From Nocardioides cavernae (lineage in GTDB: Bacteria; Actinomycetota; Actinomycetes; Propionibacteriales; Nocardioidaceae), in NCBI RefSeq assembly GCF_016907475.1, contig NZ_JAFBCA010000001.1, positions 558,001 to 622,000 on the forward strand: 64,000 nucleotides of DNA, read 5' to 3'. Position 1 is the stretch's first letter. The number at the start of each line of letters is the position of its first letter. Made by a program: the position numbers and the translations under genes. This document shows, one piece after another, positions 41,915-50,048 of the stretch. The notes beneath the pieces are model-generated. The model saw only the letters and a list, made by a program, of their open reading frames with translations. It was not told where the DNA came from and did no database searches.

Positions 41915-43180
41915 ATGTGGCGGCACCGGTCGCGGTCGCGTGAGGGCTGGCGCGACACCGTCGTCGAGCAGGGGCTGGTCTTCCCGACCACCAAGATGCC
42001 CGACGGCTCCGAGCTGCCCTACTGGAACGAGGACGCCTGGTACGAGGTGACCATGGAGGAGGTGGAGGCGCTCGAGGCCGCCACCGAGGAGCTGTGGGCG
42101 ATGTGCCTGCAGGCCGTCACCCAGATGGCGACGACGATGACCGACGAGCGGCTCGGGCTCCCGCCCGGCTCGCTGGGCGTCGTACGACGCTCGATCGAGG
42201 CCGACGACCCGGCGCTCTACGCCCGCTTCGACCTGGCGTACGGCGCCGACGGGTCGATCAAGATGCTCGAGATCAACGGCGACACCCCCACCGGCCTCGT
42301 GGAGACCGGGATCGTCCAGTGGAACTGGATGGAGGACGTGATGCCGGAGATGGACCAGTGGAACTCCGTCCACGACCGGCTGGTCGCCGGGTGGCGCAAG
42401 CTGCGGCGGTCCGGGCACTTCGACGGCGACCGGATGCACTTCCTCTACGACCTGGGCGAGGAGGACTCCTACGACGGCGGCGAGATGGAGATGACCGTCC
42501 ACTACCTGATGGACACCGCCGTGCAGGCCGGCTGGATCACGATGGCGCACCCGATGGCCGAGGTCGGCTGGAACCCCGAGACCCGCGACTACCGCGACGT
42601 CCACGACGAGCCGCTGCGCAACGCCTTCAAGCTCTACGCCTGGGAGGAGATGCTGGCCGAGCCGTTCGGTCGCCACGTCGTCGACCAGCAGGAGTCGCGC
42701 CCGACGCGGTGGATCGAGCCGGCATGGAAGGCGCTGCTCAGCACCAAGGCGCTGCTGCCGGTGCTCTGGGAGCTGTTCCCGCGGCACCGGCTGCTGCTGC
42801 CGGCGTACTTCGACGAGCCGCGCGACCTCGAGCGCTGGGTCGCCAAGCCGCTGCACGGACGTGAGGGCGACAACATTCGCATCCACCTCGACGACACCCT
42901 CGAGGACGTCGTGATGCCCGGCGGTTACGGCGCCGAGGGCTGGGTCTACCAGGCCTACACCGACCTGCCGAGCTTCGAGGGCAACCGCGTGGTGCTCGGC
43001 TCGTGGATCGTCGACGGCGAGGCCGCCGGGATGCTCGTGCGGGAGTCGGACAACCTCGTCACCGACTACTTCTCCCGCGTCGCGCCCCACGTCATCAGCG
43101 ACGGGCTCGCGCCCTCGGAGGAGCAGGTCGCGCAGTGGCTGGCCGAGCGCGTCGGGCCCGACGCGCCCTCGCTCAGCTAG
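41915..43180 (+). CDS. Glutathionylspermidine-synthase-like ATP-grasp ligase (YgiC/YjfC family)
   Basis: A 421-residue protein equivalent to the synthetase half of E. coli glutathionylspermidine synthetase, without the amidase half. Recognisable parts are RFDLAYGADGSIKMLEINGD near residue 110, PTGLVETGIVQWNW (acidic/substrate region), a middle lid domain, and ATP-grasp residues in AKPLHGREGDNI near 310 and GSWIVDGEAAGM near 363. ATP-grasp enzymes make C-N bonds from a carboxylate and an amine via an acyl phosphate; the substrate of the YgiC/YjfC branch is unknown. RBS GAGGAG precedes ATG 41915. It is the last gene of the channel operon. Confidence 0.88.
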   Translation: MWRHRSRSREGWRDTVVEQGLVFPTTKMPDGSELPYWNEDAWYEVTMEEVEALEAATEELWAMCLQAVTQMATTMTDERLGLPPGSLGVVRRSIEADDPALYARFDLAYGADGSIKMLEINGDTPTGLVETGIVQWNWMEDVMPEMDQWNSVHDRLVAGWRKLRRSGHFDGDRMHFLYDLGEEDSYDGGEMEMTVHYLMDTAVQAGWITMAHPMAEVGWNPETRDYRDVHDEPLRNAFKLYAWEEMLAEPFGRHVVDQQESRPTRWIEPAWKALLSTKALLPVLWELFPRHRLLLPAYFDEPRDLERWVAKPLHGREGDNIRIHLDDTLEDVVMPGGYGAEGWVYQAYTDLPSFEGNRVVLGSWIVDGEAAGMLVRESDNLVTDYFSRVAPHVISDGLAPSEEQVAQWLAERVGPDAPSLS

Positions 43181-43476
43181 CCGTCATCGTCCAGCGCGTC
43201 CAGCTCCGCCAACGCCGACTCCCAGCGCTCCGTGCGCTGGGCGTCGGTCTGCTCCCACCAAGGCGTGCCCCGCTCGCCGAGCCCGACCTTGGCCAGCTGG
43301 GTCCGGTGCCGGGTGGCCTCGAGCTCGGCCTCGGAGGACGCCGTGCGCACGCCCGACCGGCCGCGACCCAGGTGCGACGTCAGCCGCGCGAGGGCGTCCG
43401 CCGGGATCGCCGGGTCCGTACGCCGCCAGCGCCGGCCGTCGACGACCAGCCACTTCGCGTCCTCGGTCGGCTCCAC
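43177..43476 (-). CDS. Small conserved actinobacterial protein (often annotated biopolymer transporter Tol)
   Basis: A 99-residue soluble protein. The pattern KWLVVDGRRWRRTDPAIP at the start and VGLGERGTPWWE in the last third matches a small family usually labelled biopolymer transporter Tol without good reason. GTG 43476 is chosen because AGGG is placed properly before it and it yields the conserved N-terminus. Its stop overlaps the stop of the ATP-grasp gene on the other strand by 4 bp. It is the last gene of a reverse-strand operon. The function is unknown. Confidence 0.7.
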   Translation of the reverse strand: MEPTEDAKWLVVDGRRWRRTDPAIPADALARLTSHLGRGRSGVRTASSEAELEATRHRTQLAKVGLGERGTPWWEQTDAQRTERWESALAELDALDDDG

Positions 43477-43483
43477 CTTCGCC

Positions 43484-44497
43484 CTAGCGCACCACGGAGT
43501 CGGTGATCGTCCGGCTGGCCCCGAGGAAGAAGATCCCCGGGATCGTCTCGAAGCCGTCACTCGGGTTGTCGGTCAGCCGCGAGCCGTCGATGGTGAGGGT
43601 GCCGGTGCGGTCGTTGGAGACGAAGAAGATCGCGCCGCCGCCCTCGCGAGCGCGGTTGCCGGTGATCGTGGAGTCCTCCACGGTCAGATGGATGTCGTCG
43701 CCGTCCAGGTAGATCGCGCCGCCCGAGCCGCCACCGGGGGTGCCGGGTCGCGCCGGGTTGGCGCCGCGTCCGATCGCGCGGTTGCCCGTGAACGTCGACC
43801 CGGTGATCCGCCACGAGACGCCGATGCTGCTCAGCGCCGAGCCGTTGCTGCACCGGCCGCCGGTGAACGTGGAGCGGCGTACGACGACGGGGCGGTCGCG
43901 GTGCTGGTCGAGCACCCGGACGGCGGCTCCGCCCACGTCGGGGCCGGTGCGGTCGCAGCGGTTGTCGGCGAAGGTCGAGTCGGCGATCGTGAGCCGGCCG
44001 CCGCGCACGAAGACCGCGCCGCCACCGCCGCCGTCCGCAGTCTCTCCGGTGCTGTTGCCGCGGACGAGGCGCAGCCGCTTCAGCACGAGACGAGGCTCGG
44101 CCTGGTCGTTGCAGTGCGACGTCGTCCAGACCTGGGCCTTGTCGCAGGTGTTCATGTAGAGGATCCGCCGCTGGCCCTCGCCGCTCAGGGTCACCGTGCC
44201 GCCGCCGTCGAGGACGACGCGCGCGGAGGTGTTGACCACCTTGGCCGTCTTCTTCATGGCGATGGTGACGGGGGACGGACCGCAGTCGAAGCCGATCACG
44301 CCGCCCCTGGCCACGGCGCGTACGACCGCGCGCGAGGTGCACGACGCGGGCGTGCCGGTGCCGACGACGACGTCGGCACTCGTCATCGCTGGTCGAGCAG
44401 GCGCCCCCGGCGCCGTCACGGGACCCGCTCCCGCGGGTGCTGCCGACGCCACCACCGCGGCGACGACCGCCGCGGCGAGGACGCCGGCCCGGGTCAC
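43484..44497 (-). CDS. Secreted right-handed beta-helix repeat protein
   Basis: A 337-residue exported protein. The signal peptide covers about residues 1-28. A run of short repeats follows, with the pectate-lyase/CSLREAI-type pattern: ADSTFADNRC, RSTFTGGRC, TGSTFTGNRA, EDSTITGNRA, DGSRLTDN. These build a parallel beta-helix. There are seven Cys residues, probably some in disulfides. GTG 44497 overlaps the glutathione peroxidase stop by GTGA. No catalytic residues are obvious, so it could bind rather than cleave polysaccharide. Confidence 0.8.
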   Translation of the reverse strand: MTRAGVLAAAVVAAVVASAAPAGAGPVTAPGAPARPAMTSADVVVGTGTPASCTSRAVVRAVARGGVIGFDCGPSPVTIAMKKTAKVVNTSARVVLDGGGTVTLSGEGQRRILYMNTCDKAQVWTTSHCNDQAEPRLVLKRLRLVRGNSTGETADGGGGGAVFVRGGRLTIADSTFADNRCDRTGPDVGGAAVRVLDQHRDRPVVVRRSTFTGGRCSNGSALSSIGVSWRITGSTFTGNRAIGRGANPARPGTPGGGSGGAIYLDGDDIHLTVEDSTITGNRAREGGGAIFFVSNDRTGTLTIDGSRLTDNPSDGFETIPGIFFLGASRTITDSVVR

Positions 44498-44970
44498 AGC
44501 GCCTTCTCGATGTCGTCGGACAGCTTCTCGGGCTCGGTCTGTGGCGCGTAGCGGTCGATGACCTGGCCGTCGCGGCCGACGAGGAACTTGGTGAAGTTCC
44601 ACTTGATCTTGTTGCCGAGCAGGCCGCCCTTGGAGTCCTTGAGCCACTCGAAGAGCGGGTGCGCGTCGTCACCGTTGACGTCGACCTTGGAGAACAGCGG
44701 GAACGTGACGCCGAAGTTGCGCTCGCAGAAGTCGGAGATCTCCGCCTCGTCGCCCGGCTCCTGGTTGCCGAACTGGTCGCACGGGAAGCCGAGGACGACC
44801 AGGCCCTGGTCGGCGTAGCTGTCCTGCAGCTGCTGCAGGCCCTTGTACTGGCCGGTGAACCCGCACTGCGAGGCGGTGTTGACCACCAGCACGACCTTGC
44901 CGTCGTACTGCGCGAGAGCGGTGTCGGTGCCGTCGATCGCGGCGGCCGAGAAGTCGGAGAGAGAGGTCAT
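44494..44970 (-). CDS. Glutathione peroxidase-family thiol peroxidase
   Basis: A 158-residue cytosolic peroxidase. The peroxidatic residue is Cys36 in NTASQCGFTGQY (a Cys, not a selenocysteine, although selenocysteine machinery is present nearby). LGFPCDQFGNQEPG near 67 supplies the Gln and a resolving Cys, and WNFTKFLVGRDG near 133 the Trp/Asn of the catalytic tetrad. Bacterial members usually use thioredoxin. The start overlaps the nitroreductase stop (ATGA). Confidence 0.93.
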   Translation of the reverse strand: MTSLSDFSAAAIDGTDTALAQYDGKVVLVVNTASQCGFTGQYKGLQQLQDSYADQGLVVLGFPCDQFGNQEPGDEAEISDFCERNFGVTFPLFSKVDVNGDDAHPLFEWLKDSKGGLLGNKIKWNFTKFLVGRDGQVIDRYAPQTEPEKLSDDIEKAL

Positions 44971-45602
44971 GCCCCAGAGTCTGCCAGCGGCGCCGGCACG
45001 AACGGATCGCCGAACCGCTCCCCGAACACCCATTCGTCCAGTGGCCGGCGCGCGCGGTCACGACGGTCGCGGGCGGCGGTGCGCTCGTCGACGTCGGCGG
45101 GGTCGCCCGGCACCCCGACCGCGATGCCGGTGAGCACCCGGTGGGTGGCGGGCACGCGGAGCGCCTCGGCGAGCGCGTCGTGGTCGAAGCCGGCGAACTG
45201 GTGGGCGTGCAGGCCCATCGCCCCTGCCTGCAGGGTCAGGTGGGCCGCGGCCTGGCCGACGTCGTAGAGGGCGTGGTCGCTGTACGACGGCGCGTCCGGG
45301 TCGTCGCTCTCGCGCACCTGGGCGGTGGTGACGAACACGACCGAGGCGCGCGGCACCCAGCCGGCGTTGCCGCGGCTCAGGGTCGCGACGAGCCGGTCGT
45401 GCTGGTGGGTGCCCGGGACGCACACGAAGAACGCCCAGGGCTGGGTGTTGCCCTTGCTCGGTGCCCACTGGGCCGCACGCAGAAGGGTCTCGACCTCGGT
45501 GCTGCTCAACCGGTGCGCGTCGTCGTACACGCTCGGGCTCCAGCGCGACCGCAACGGCTCGGCCAGGCCGGCGGCGGAGGGGTGGGGTGCTCGGTCGGTC
45601 AC
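44967..45602 (-). CDS. Nitroreductase-family FMN oxidoreductase
   Basis: A 211-residue flavin enzyme. RSRWSPSVYDDAHRLSSTEV, then AAQWAPSKGNTQPWAFFV near 45-62, form the FMN-binding start typical of the family; DVGQAAAHLTLQAGAMGLHAH near 130 covers the dimer/flavin core. GTG 45602 is chosen because the preceding sequence is non-conserved. It leads the reverse-strand operon nitroreductase-peroxidase-beta-helix-small protein, in which the first three genes overlap by 4 bp each. The substrate is unknown. Confidence 0.88.
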   Translation of the reverse strand: MTDRAPHPSAAGLAEPLRSRWSPSVYDDAHRLSSTEVETLLRAAQWAPSKGNTQPWAFFVCVPGTHQHDRLVATLSRGNAGWVPRASVVFVTTAQVRESDDPDAPSYSDHALYDVGQAAAHLTLQAGAMGLHAHQFAGFDHDALAEALRVPATHRVLTGIAVGVPGDPADVDERTAARDRRDRARRPLDEWVFGERFGDPFVPAPLADSGA

Positions 45603-45660
45603 GCGGCCGAGTATGCCGATTGCGGCGGCACATCCCGTCTGCCGCTGCTTCACTGGGCGG

Positions 45661-46785
45661 ATGAACGGGGGTTCGAGAAGGTCAGGCCTGCTCGCGGTGG
45701 CGCTGGTCGTGTGCCTGTCAGGCATGGCGTCCGCGTGCGAGAACGAGCCCACGGGACCCGACATGGTCCACGAGCCGGCTGCGGCTGCGCAGGACTCCGA
45801 GCCTGCTCGCGCGACGGCTGCTGACTACGGCACGTGGCAGCCGTCCTACCGTTGGGTGCGCCCCGCCACGGCGACCGACGTCGACGACCTGAGCCGACGC
45901 GTTGCCGACCTCGCCGGCGCGGCCTACACCGTGACGGTACCGACGATGGACCTGCAGATCGCCCGGACCGCTCAGCACGTCCGGGTCACGATCGGCGGTG
46001 CCTGGACCAGCGGCTACGAGCTCCACCTCGACCCGCGTGACGCAGGCGAGGAGCTGCTCGACATCGGCCCGTTCGTCCTCTGCTCACTCGCCGACGACTC
46101 GTGCACAGAGGTCGGCGAGGACCGCGAGAGCGGCGGTGCACCGCACCTGTTCAACAACGGCCTCGACACTCTGGTGTTCACCGCGGGAACGATCGTGCAG
46201 GCCGGGACGGTCGCCGCGGACGAGCTGCGCCGGATCGATCCCGACAGTGCCTCCGTGGCCGTCGTCGACTCGCCGGCCGGCCCGCTTGACTGTCTGGTCA
46301 CCGGAGGCCGTGCCCGTCAGCACGCTCGCCTCGAGGGTCGAGCGGTCGACCTCGACGCCCCACCGTTCTCCTTGGGTCGCCAGCCGCCATTGACGACAAC
46401 CTGCGTCGACGAGCACGGTCTGGTCGTGCTGAGCGTGCCGTCACTCCTGGCGCCGGTGGTGCCGTACTCCTCCTTCGAGGACGGGGTGCCGGACGGCTTC
46501 AACCAGCACGCCGTGCCGACGCCGTACGGCACCTCTCCCTCACCCACCGCCGCCGAGTCCGCGTCACCGGCCTCGGACGGCATGCACTTCGTCGTGGTGG
46601 CGGCCGACCTGATCGAGGCCGGCGAGTCGCTGGCCGACGCCCAGGCGGCCGGTCGCTTCGACTTGGATGCCGTGCTGGGCGCCGAGATGGTGGAGGGCGC
46701 CGTGTCGTCGACGGCCGGGCTCACAGGTCGCGCGGTCCGCGACATCGCCGAGGGCGAGCAGATCACCGCTGACCTGTTCCGCTGA
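45661..46785 (+). CDS. Predicted lipoprotein with C-terminal SAF domain
   Basis: A 374-residue protein. The N-terminal hydrophobic segment ends in ASAC, a fair lipobox. The middle ~250 residues are unrecognised and contain several Cys. The C-terminal ~70 residues (from about 303) are an SAF domain: VVVAADLIEAGESLADAQ, then GRAVRDIAEGEQIT. SAF domains occur in CpaB/FlgA-type assembly proteins and antifreeze-like enzymes, where they bind peptidoglycan or sugars. There is no Flp-pilus gene nearby. The gene is divergent from nitroreductase. Confidence 0.65.
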   Translation: MNGGSRRSGLLAVALVVCLSGMASACENEPTGPDMVHEPAAAAQDSEPARATAADYGTWQPSYRWVRPATATDVDDLSRRVADLAGAAYTVTVPTMDLQIARTAQHVRVTIGGAWTSGYELHLDPRDAGEELLDIGPFVLCSLADDSCTEVGEDRESGGAPHLFNNGLDTLVFTAGTIVQAGTVAADELRRIDPDSASVAVVDSPAGPLDCLVTGGRARQHARLEGRAVDLDAPPFSLGRQPPLTTTCVDEHGLVVLSVPSLLAPVVPYSSFEDGVPDGFNQHAVPTPYGTSPSPTAAESASPASDGMHFVVVAADLIEAGESLADAQAAGRFDLDAVLGAEMVEGAVSSTAGLTGRAVRDIAEGEQITADLFR

Positions 46786-46870
46786 CGGTCACTCGTCCCC
46801 TATATCCCGTCCGGTGCCGCGCGACCAGCGTCGCACGCGGACGGACCCCGCCGCCCCGGCATCCCGTACC

Positions 46871-49633
46871 TCACGCGTGGGCGGGGGCCGCCGGGATCGG
46901 GAGGACGTCGAGGGCCGGCTGGCGACGTCGGCCGATGAGCTTGATCAGCTCGTCGACGACGATGAGCGAGGCGGCGAGACCGGTGCAGATGCACCACTGG
47001 GCGAAGGTCAGGCCGGTGGTGCCGAAGAGGCGCTGCAGGAAGTCGATGCTCGTGACGAGGATGATCGCCAGGAGCGCGATCCCGTAGCGCCGCAGCTGCG
47101 TCACGGCCGGGAGGGTGTCCCGGTCGAAGATCGTGTTCACCTGGTCGCGGCTCAGCAGCGCCCCCGCGAGGTGGAACAGCGACAGCGTGGTGAGCAGCAT
47201 CGTCGCGGCGACCACGGCGCCCTCCTGGGCGTCGCCGATCTGGTAGGCCACCAGCGCGCCGATCGTCATCACGGCACCCTGGATGCACAGACGGATCCAG
47301 TTCGCGCGCGAGAGGACCGGGGCTCCCACGGGGCGCGGCGGGCGGGCCATCAGGCCGCGTGCCGGTTGGTCGAACCCGAGGGCGATCGCGAGCGGGATGT
47401 CGACGACCATGTTGAGCCACAGGATCTGCAGCGGGTTCAGGGGTGAGCCGTTGGCGATGTCGAGGACACCGGCAGCGAGGAAGACGGCGATGTAGGCCAC
47501 CAGGGTGGACATCTGGAACCGCAGGTACTTCAGCAGGTTGTCGTAGAGCGTCCGGCCGTAGGAGACCGCGCCGACGATGGTGGCGAAGTTGTCGTCCGTC
47601 AGGATCATCACGGCGGCCTGCTTGGAGACCTCGGTGCCGGTGATGCCCATGGCGACGCCGATGTCCGCGGTCTTCAGGGCCGGCGCGTCGTTGACGCCGT
47701 CACCGGTCATCGCGACCACGTTGTCCATGCGCTTGAGCAGGGTCACGAGGCGGACCTTGTCCTCCGGCGCCACCCGCGCGATGACGCCGATGTCGTCCAG
47801 CTGACCGAGCAGCTCGTCGTCGGTCATCGACGCGAACTCGTGGCCCGTCACCGCCCGGCCCGGGATCCCCAGCTCGGTCGCGATGGCGGCCGCGGTGGTG
47901 GCGTGGTCGCCGGTGATCATCCGCACCCGGATCCCGGCGTCGCGGCACTCCGCGATGGCGGCCTTCGCCTCGGCCCGCGGCGGGTCGACGATGCCGACCA
48001 TCGCGAGCAGGGTGAGGTCGTGGACGTGGTCGATCAGGTCGCCCCCGGCCTGGAGGACCTGCGGGTCGAGGTCGCGCTGGGCGACCACCATGACGCGCTC
48101 GCCGGCGTTCGCGATGTTGTCGTTCGCCTCGAGGGCGAGGTGCTGGTTGTCCGGGGTGATCGGCACCAGTGTCCCGTCGGGGCTCCGGAAGGTGGTCGCG
48201 CGTGCGATCAGCACGTCGGGTGCGCCCTTGACGTAGCAGCGGACGACGGGGCGGCCGTCGTCCGCCGTCATCTCGTGGAACGTCGCCATGAACTTGTAGT
48301 CGGAGTCGAACGGCACCTCGGCGACCCGTGGCAGCGCGGACCGGGTCCCGGCGATGTCCAGCCCGCCCTTCGCGCCCAGCACGATCAGCGCACCCTCGGT
48401 CGGGTCGCCGATCAGGCTCTCCCCGTCGAGCACCGCGTCCGCACACAGCACCATCGGCAGGAGGTAGGGGTCGAGGTCGTGGTTCTGGCCGCCGACGTGG
48501 GTGAACTCGCCGACCGTGCTGTAGCCCTCACCCGAGACCGTGTAGCGGTTCTGGCCGGGGATGAGCAGCTGCCGGGCGGTCATCTTGTTGAGGGTCAGCG
48601 TGCCGGTCTTGTCCGAGCAGATCGCGGACGTCGAGCCCAGCGTCTCCACCGCCGGCAGCCGCTTGACGATGGCGTGGCGGTTCGCGATCTCCCGGGTGCC
48701 CATCGACAACAGGGCGGTCACCACGGCCGGGAGCCCGGTCGGGATGGCGGCCACCGCGAGCGCGACGCCGGTGACGAAGAGGGCGTCGAACGACTCGCCA
48801 CGTGCGAGCCCCAGCATCAGGACCAGGAGCAGCGCCACCCCGGCGATGCTCGCGATGATCTTGGACAGCGAGTCGAGCTGCTTCTGCAGCGGCGTCTTGC
48901 TGGTCTCGGCGCTGGCGAGCATGTTGGCGATGTGGCCGATCTCGGTCTTCATGCCCGTGGCCGTCACGATCATCTCGCCGCGCCCGCGGGTGACGGAGGT
49001 GTTCATGTACGCCATGCAGGTTCGGTCGCCGAGCGGAACGTCCTCGCCCAGGACGGGTTCGACCGACTTCCCGACGGGCAGGCTCTCGCCGGTCAGCGCC
49101 GCCTCCTCGATCTCCAGCGTCGCCGCCAGGTAGATCCGTCCGTCGGCCGGGATCAGGTTGCCCGCCTCCACGAGCACGACGTCGCCGGGCACCAGGTCCT
49201 GGGCGTCGATCTCGACGGCCTGGCCGTCGCGGCGTACCCGCGCGATCGTCTTCATCATCTGGGCCAGCGCCTTGACGCTCTCCTCAGCCTTGGACTCCTG
49301 GCGGAGCCCGATCACGGCGTTGAACACGGTCAGGCCGGCCAGCAGCACCGTGGTCCCGGTCTCCTGCGTCACGATCTGGTTGACGGCGGCCGCCACCAGG
49401 AGGATGACCTGCATGAAGTCCTGGTACTGCCGCAGGAAGGCCTTCAGGCCGGACTCCTTGGCGGTCTCCGAGAGTCGGTTCGCGCCCATCGACTCCAGCC
49501 GCGCCGTCGCCTCCTGTGCGGAGAGGCCTGTCTCGGGGACGACGCCGAACGCCTGGGCGACCTGTGCCGTGTCGGAGCTGACCGGATCGATCGTCGGGCT
49601 CGCGGCGCCAGGGACTGCATGCTCCGTCGTCAT
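46871..49633 (-). CDS. P-type ATPase of the P2 (cation) class with altered ion-site residues
   Basis: A 920-residue membrane ion pump. The phospho-acceptor is Asp341 in SDKTGTLT, the dephosphorylation motif is LTGES near 195, and the hinge motif is TGDGVNDAPA. The cytosolic N-domain and about 10 membrane helices are present, with the N-terminal cation_ATPase_N region. The helix-4 motif reads IPTGLP (Thr299) where Ca2+ pumps have IPEGLP, and helix 6 has LNMVVD where SERCA has NLVTD. Ion specificity therefore cannot be assumed to be Ca2+. ATG 49633 is chosen over two upstream ATGs because AGGAGAG precedes it. Confidence 0.9.
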   Translation of the reverse strand: MTTEHAVPGAASPTIDPVSSDTAQVAQAFGVVPETGLSAQEATARLESMGANRLSETAKESGLKAFLRQYQDFMQVILLVAAAVNQIVTQETGTTVLLAGLTVFNAVIGLRQESKAEESVKALAQMMKTIARVRRDGQAVEIDAQDLVPGDVVLVEAGNLIPADGRIYLAATLEIEEAALTGESLPVGKSVEPVLGEDVPLGDRTCMAYMNTSVTRGRGEMIVTATGMKTEIGHIANMLASAETSKTPLQKQLDSLSKIIASIAGVALLLVLMLGLARGESFDALFVTGVALAVAAIPTGLPAVVTALLSMGTREIANRHAIVKRLPAVETLGSTSAICSDKTGTLTLNKMTARQLLIPGQNRYTVSGEGYSTVGEFTHVGGQNHDLDPYLLPMVLCADAVLDGESLIGDPTEGALIVLGAKGGLDIAGTRSALPRVAEVPFDSDYKFMATFHEMTADDGRPVVRCYVKGAPDVLIARATTFRSPDGTLVPITPDNQHLALEANDNIANAGERVMVVAQRDLDPQVLQAGGDLIDHVHDLTLLAMVGIVDPPRAEAKAAIAECRDAGIRVRMITGDHATTAAAIATELGIPGRAVTGHEFASMTDDELLGQLDDIGVIARVAPEDKVRLVTLLKRMDNVVAMTGDGVNDAPALKTADIGVAMGITGTEVSKQAAVMILTDDNFATIVGAVSYGRTLYDNLLKYLRFQMSTLVAYIAVFLAAGVLDIANGSPLNPLQILWLNMVVDIPLAIALGFDQPARGLMARPPRPVGAPVLSRANWIRLCIQGAVMTIGALVAYQIGDAQEGAVVAATMLLTTLSLFHLAGALLSRDQVNTIFDRDTLPAVTQLRRYGIALLAIILVTSIDFLQRLFGTTGLTFAQWCICTGLAASLIVVDELIKLIGRRRQPALDVLPIPAAPAHA

Positions 49634-49756
49634 CAGCGACTCTCCTGTCGTCTCCATCGGACGTTGCCGCGCCGGTTCCGTGGCTCGAAAGTAGGCGTCG
49701 ACAGGGAGGGACGCCTCACCCACAGCGGAGTAGTTTCCGGCGGCGGTCCGGGGAAC

Positions 49757-49794
49757 GAACAGGGCCCCCGACCGTCTGGTCGGGGGCCCTGTTC
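49757..49794 (-). terminator. Terminator downstream of tRNA-Leu
   Basis: A perfect 17-bp stem (49757-49773 with 49778-49794) with a GTCT loop begins 6 nt past the 3' end of the tRNA on the reverse strand. Confidence 0.85.
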
Positions 49795-49800
49795 ACTGGG

Positions 49801-49883
49801 TGCGCGAGGGGGGATTTGAACCCCCACGCCCTTTCGGACACTGCGACCTGAACGCAGCGCGTCTGCCGTTCCGCCACTCGCGC
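49801..49883 (-). tRNA. tRNA-Leu (anticodon CAG)
   Basis: An 83-nt class II tRNA. The 7-bp acceptor stem is GCGCGAG/CTCGCGC; the anticodon stem CTGCG/CGCAG encloses the loop TTCAGGT, giving CAG (49848-49850). It has a long variable arm and a GGTTCAAAT T loop. The 3' CCA is not encoded. A tRNA-Leu(CAG) next to fhaA is also found near oriC in mycobacteria. Confidence 0.95.
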
Positions 49884-50048
49884 GAGAAGCGGGCTCAGGC
49901 TACCCCACCCCCAACGGGCCCTCCCAATCGGCCGGACGCCGGGGCGCCACCGTGGCGCAGCAGCGCCCGGCCGGTACGCTCGGCCGCACCGGTCGGGCGG
50001 TCGTTTGTGCCTGCCCACCACGACGGTTCGACGAGAGGAGGCCTGACG

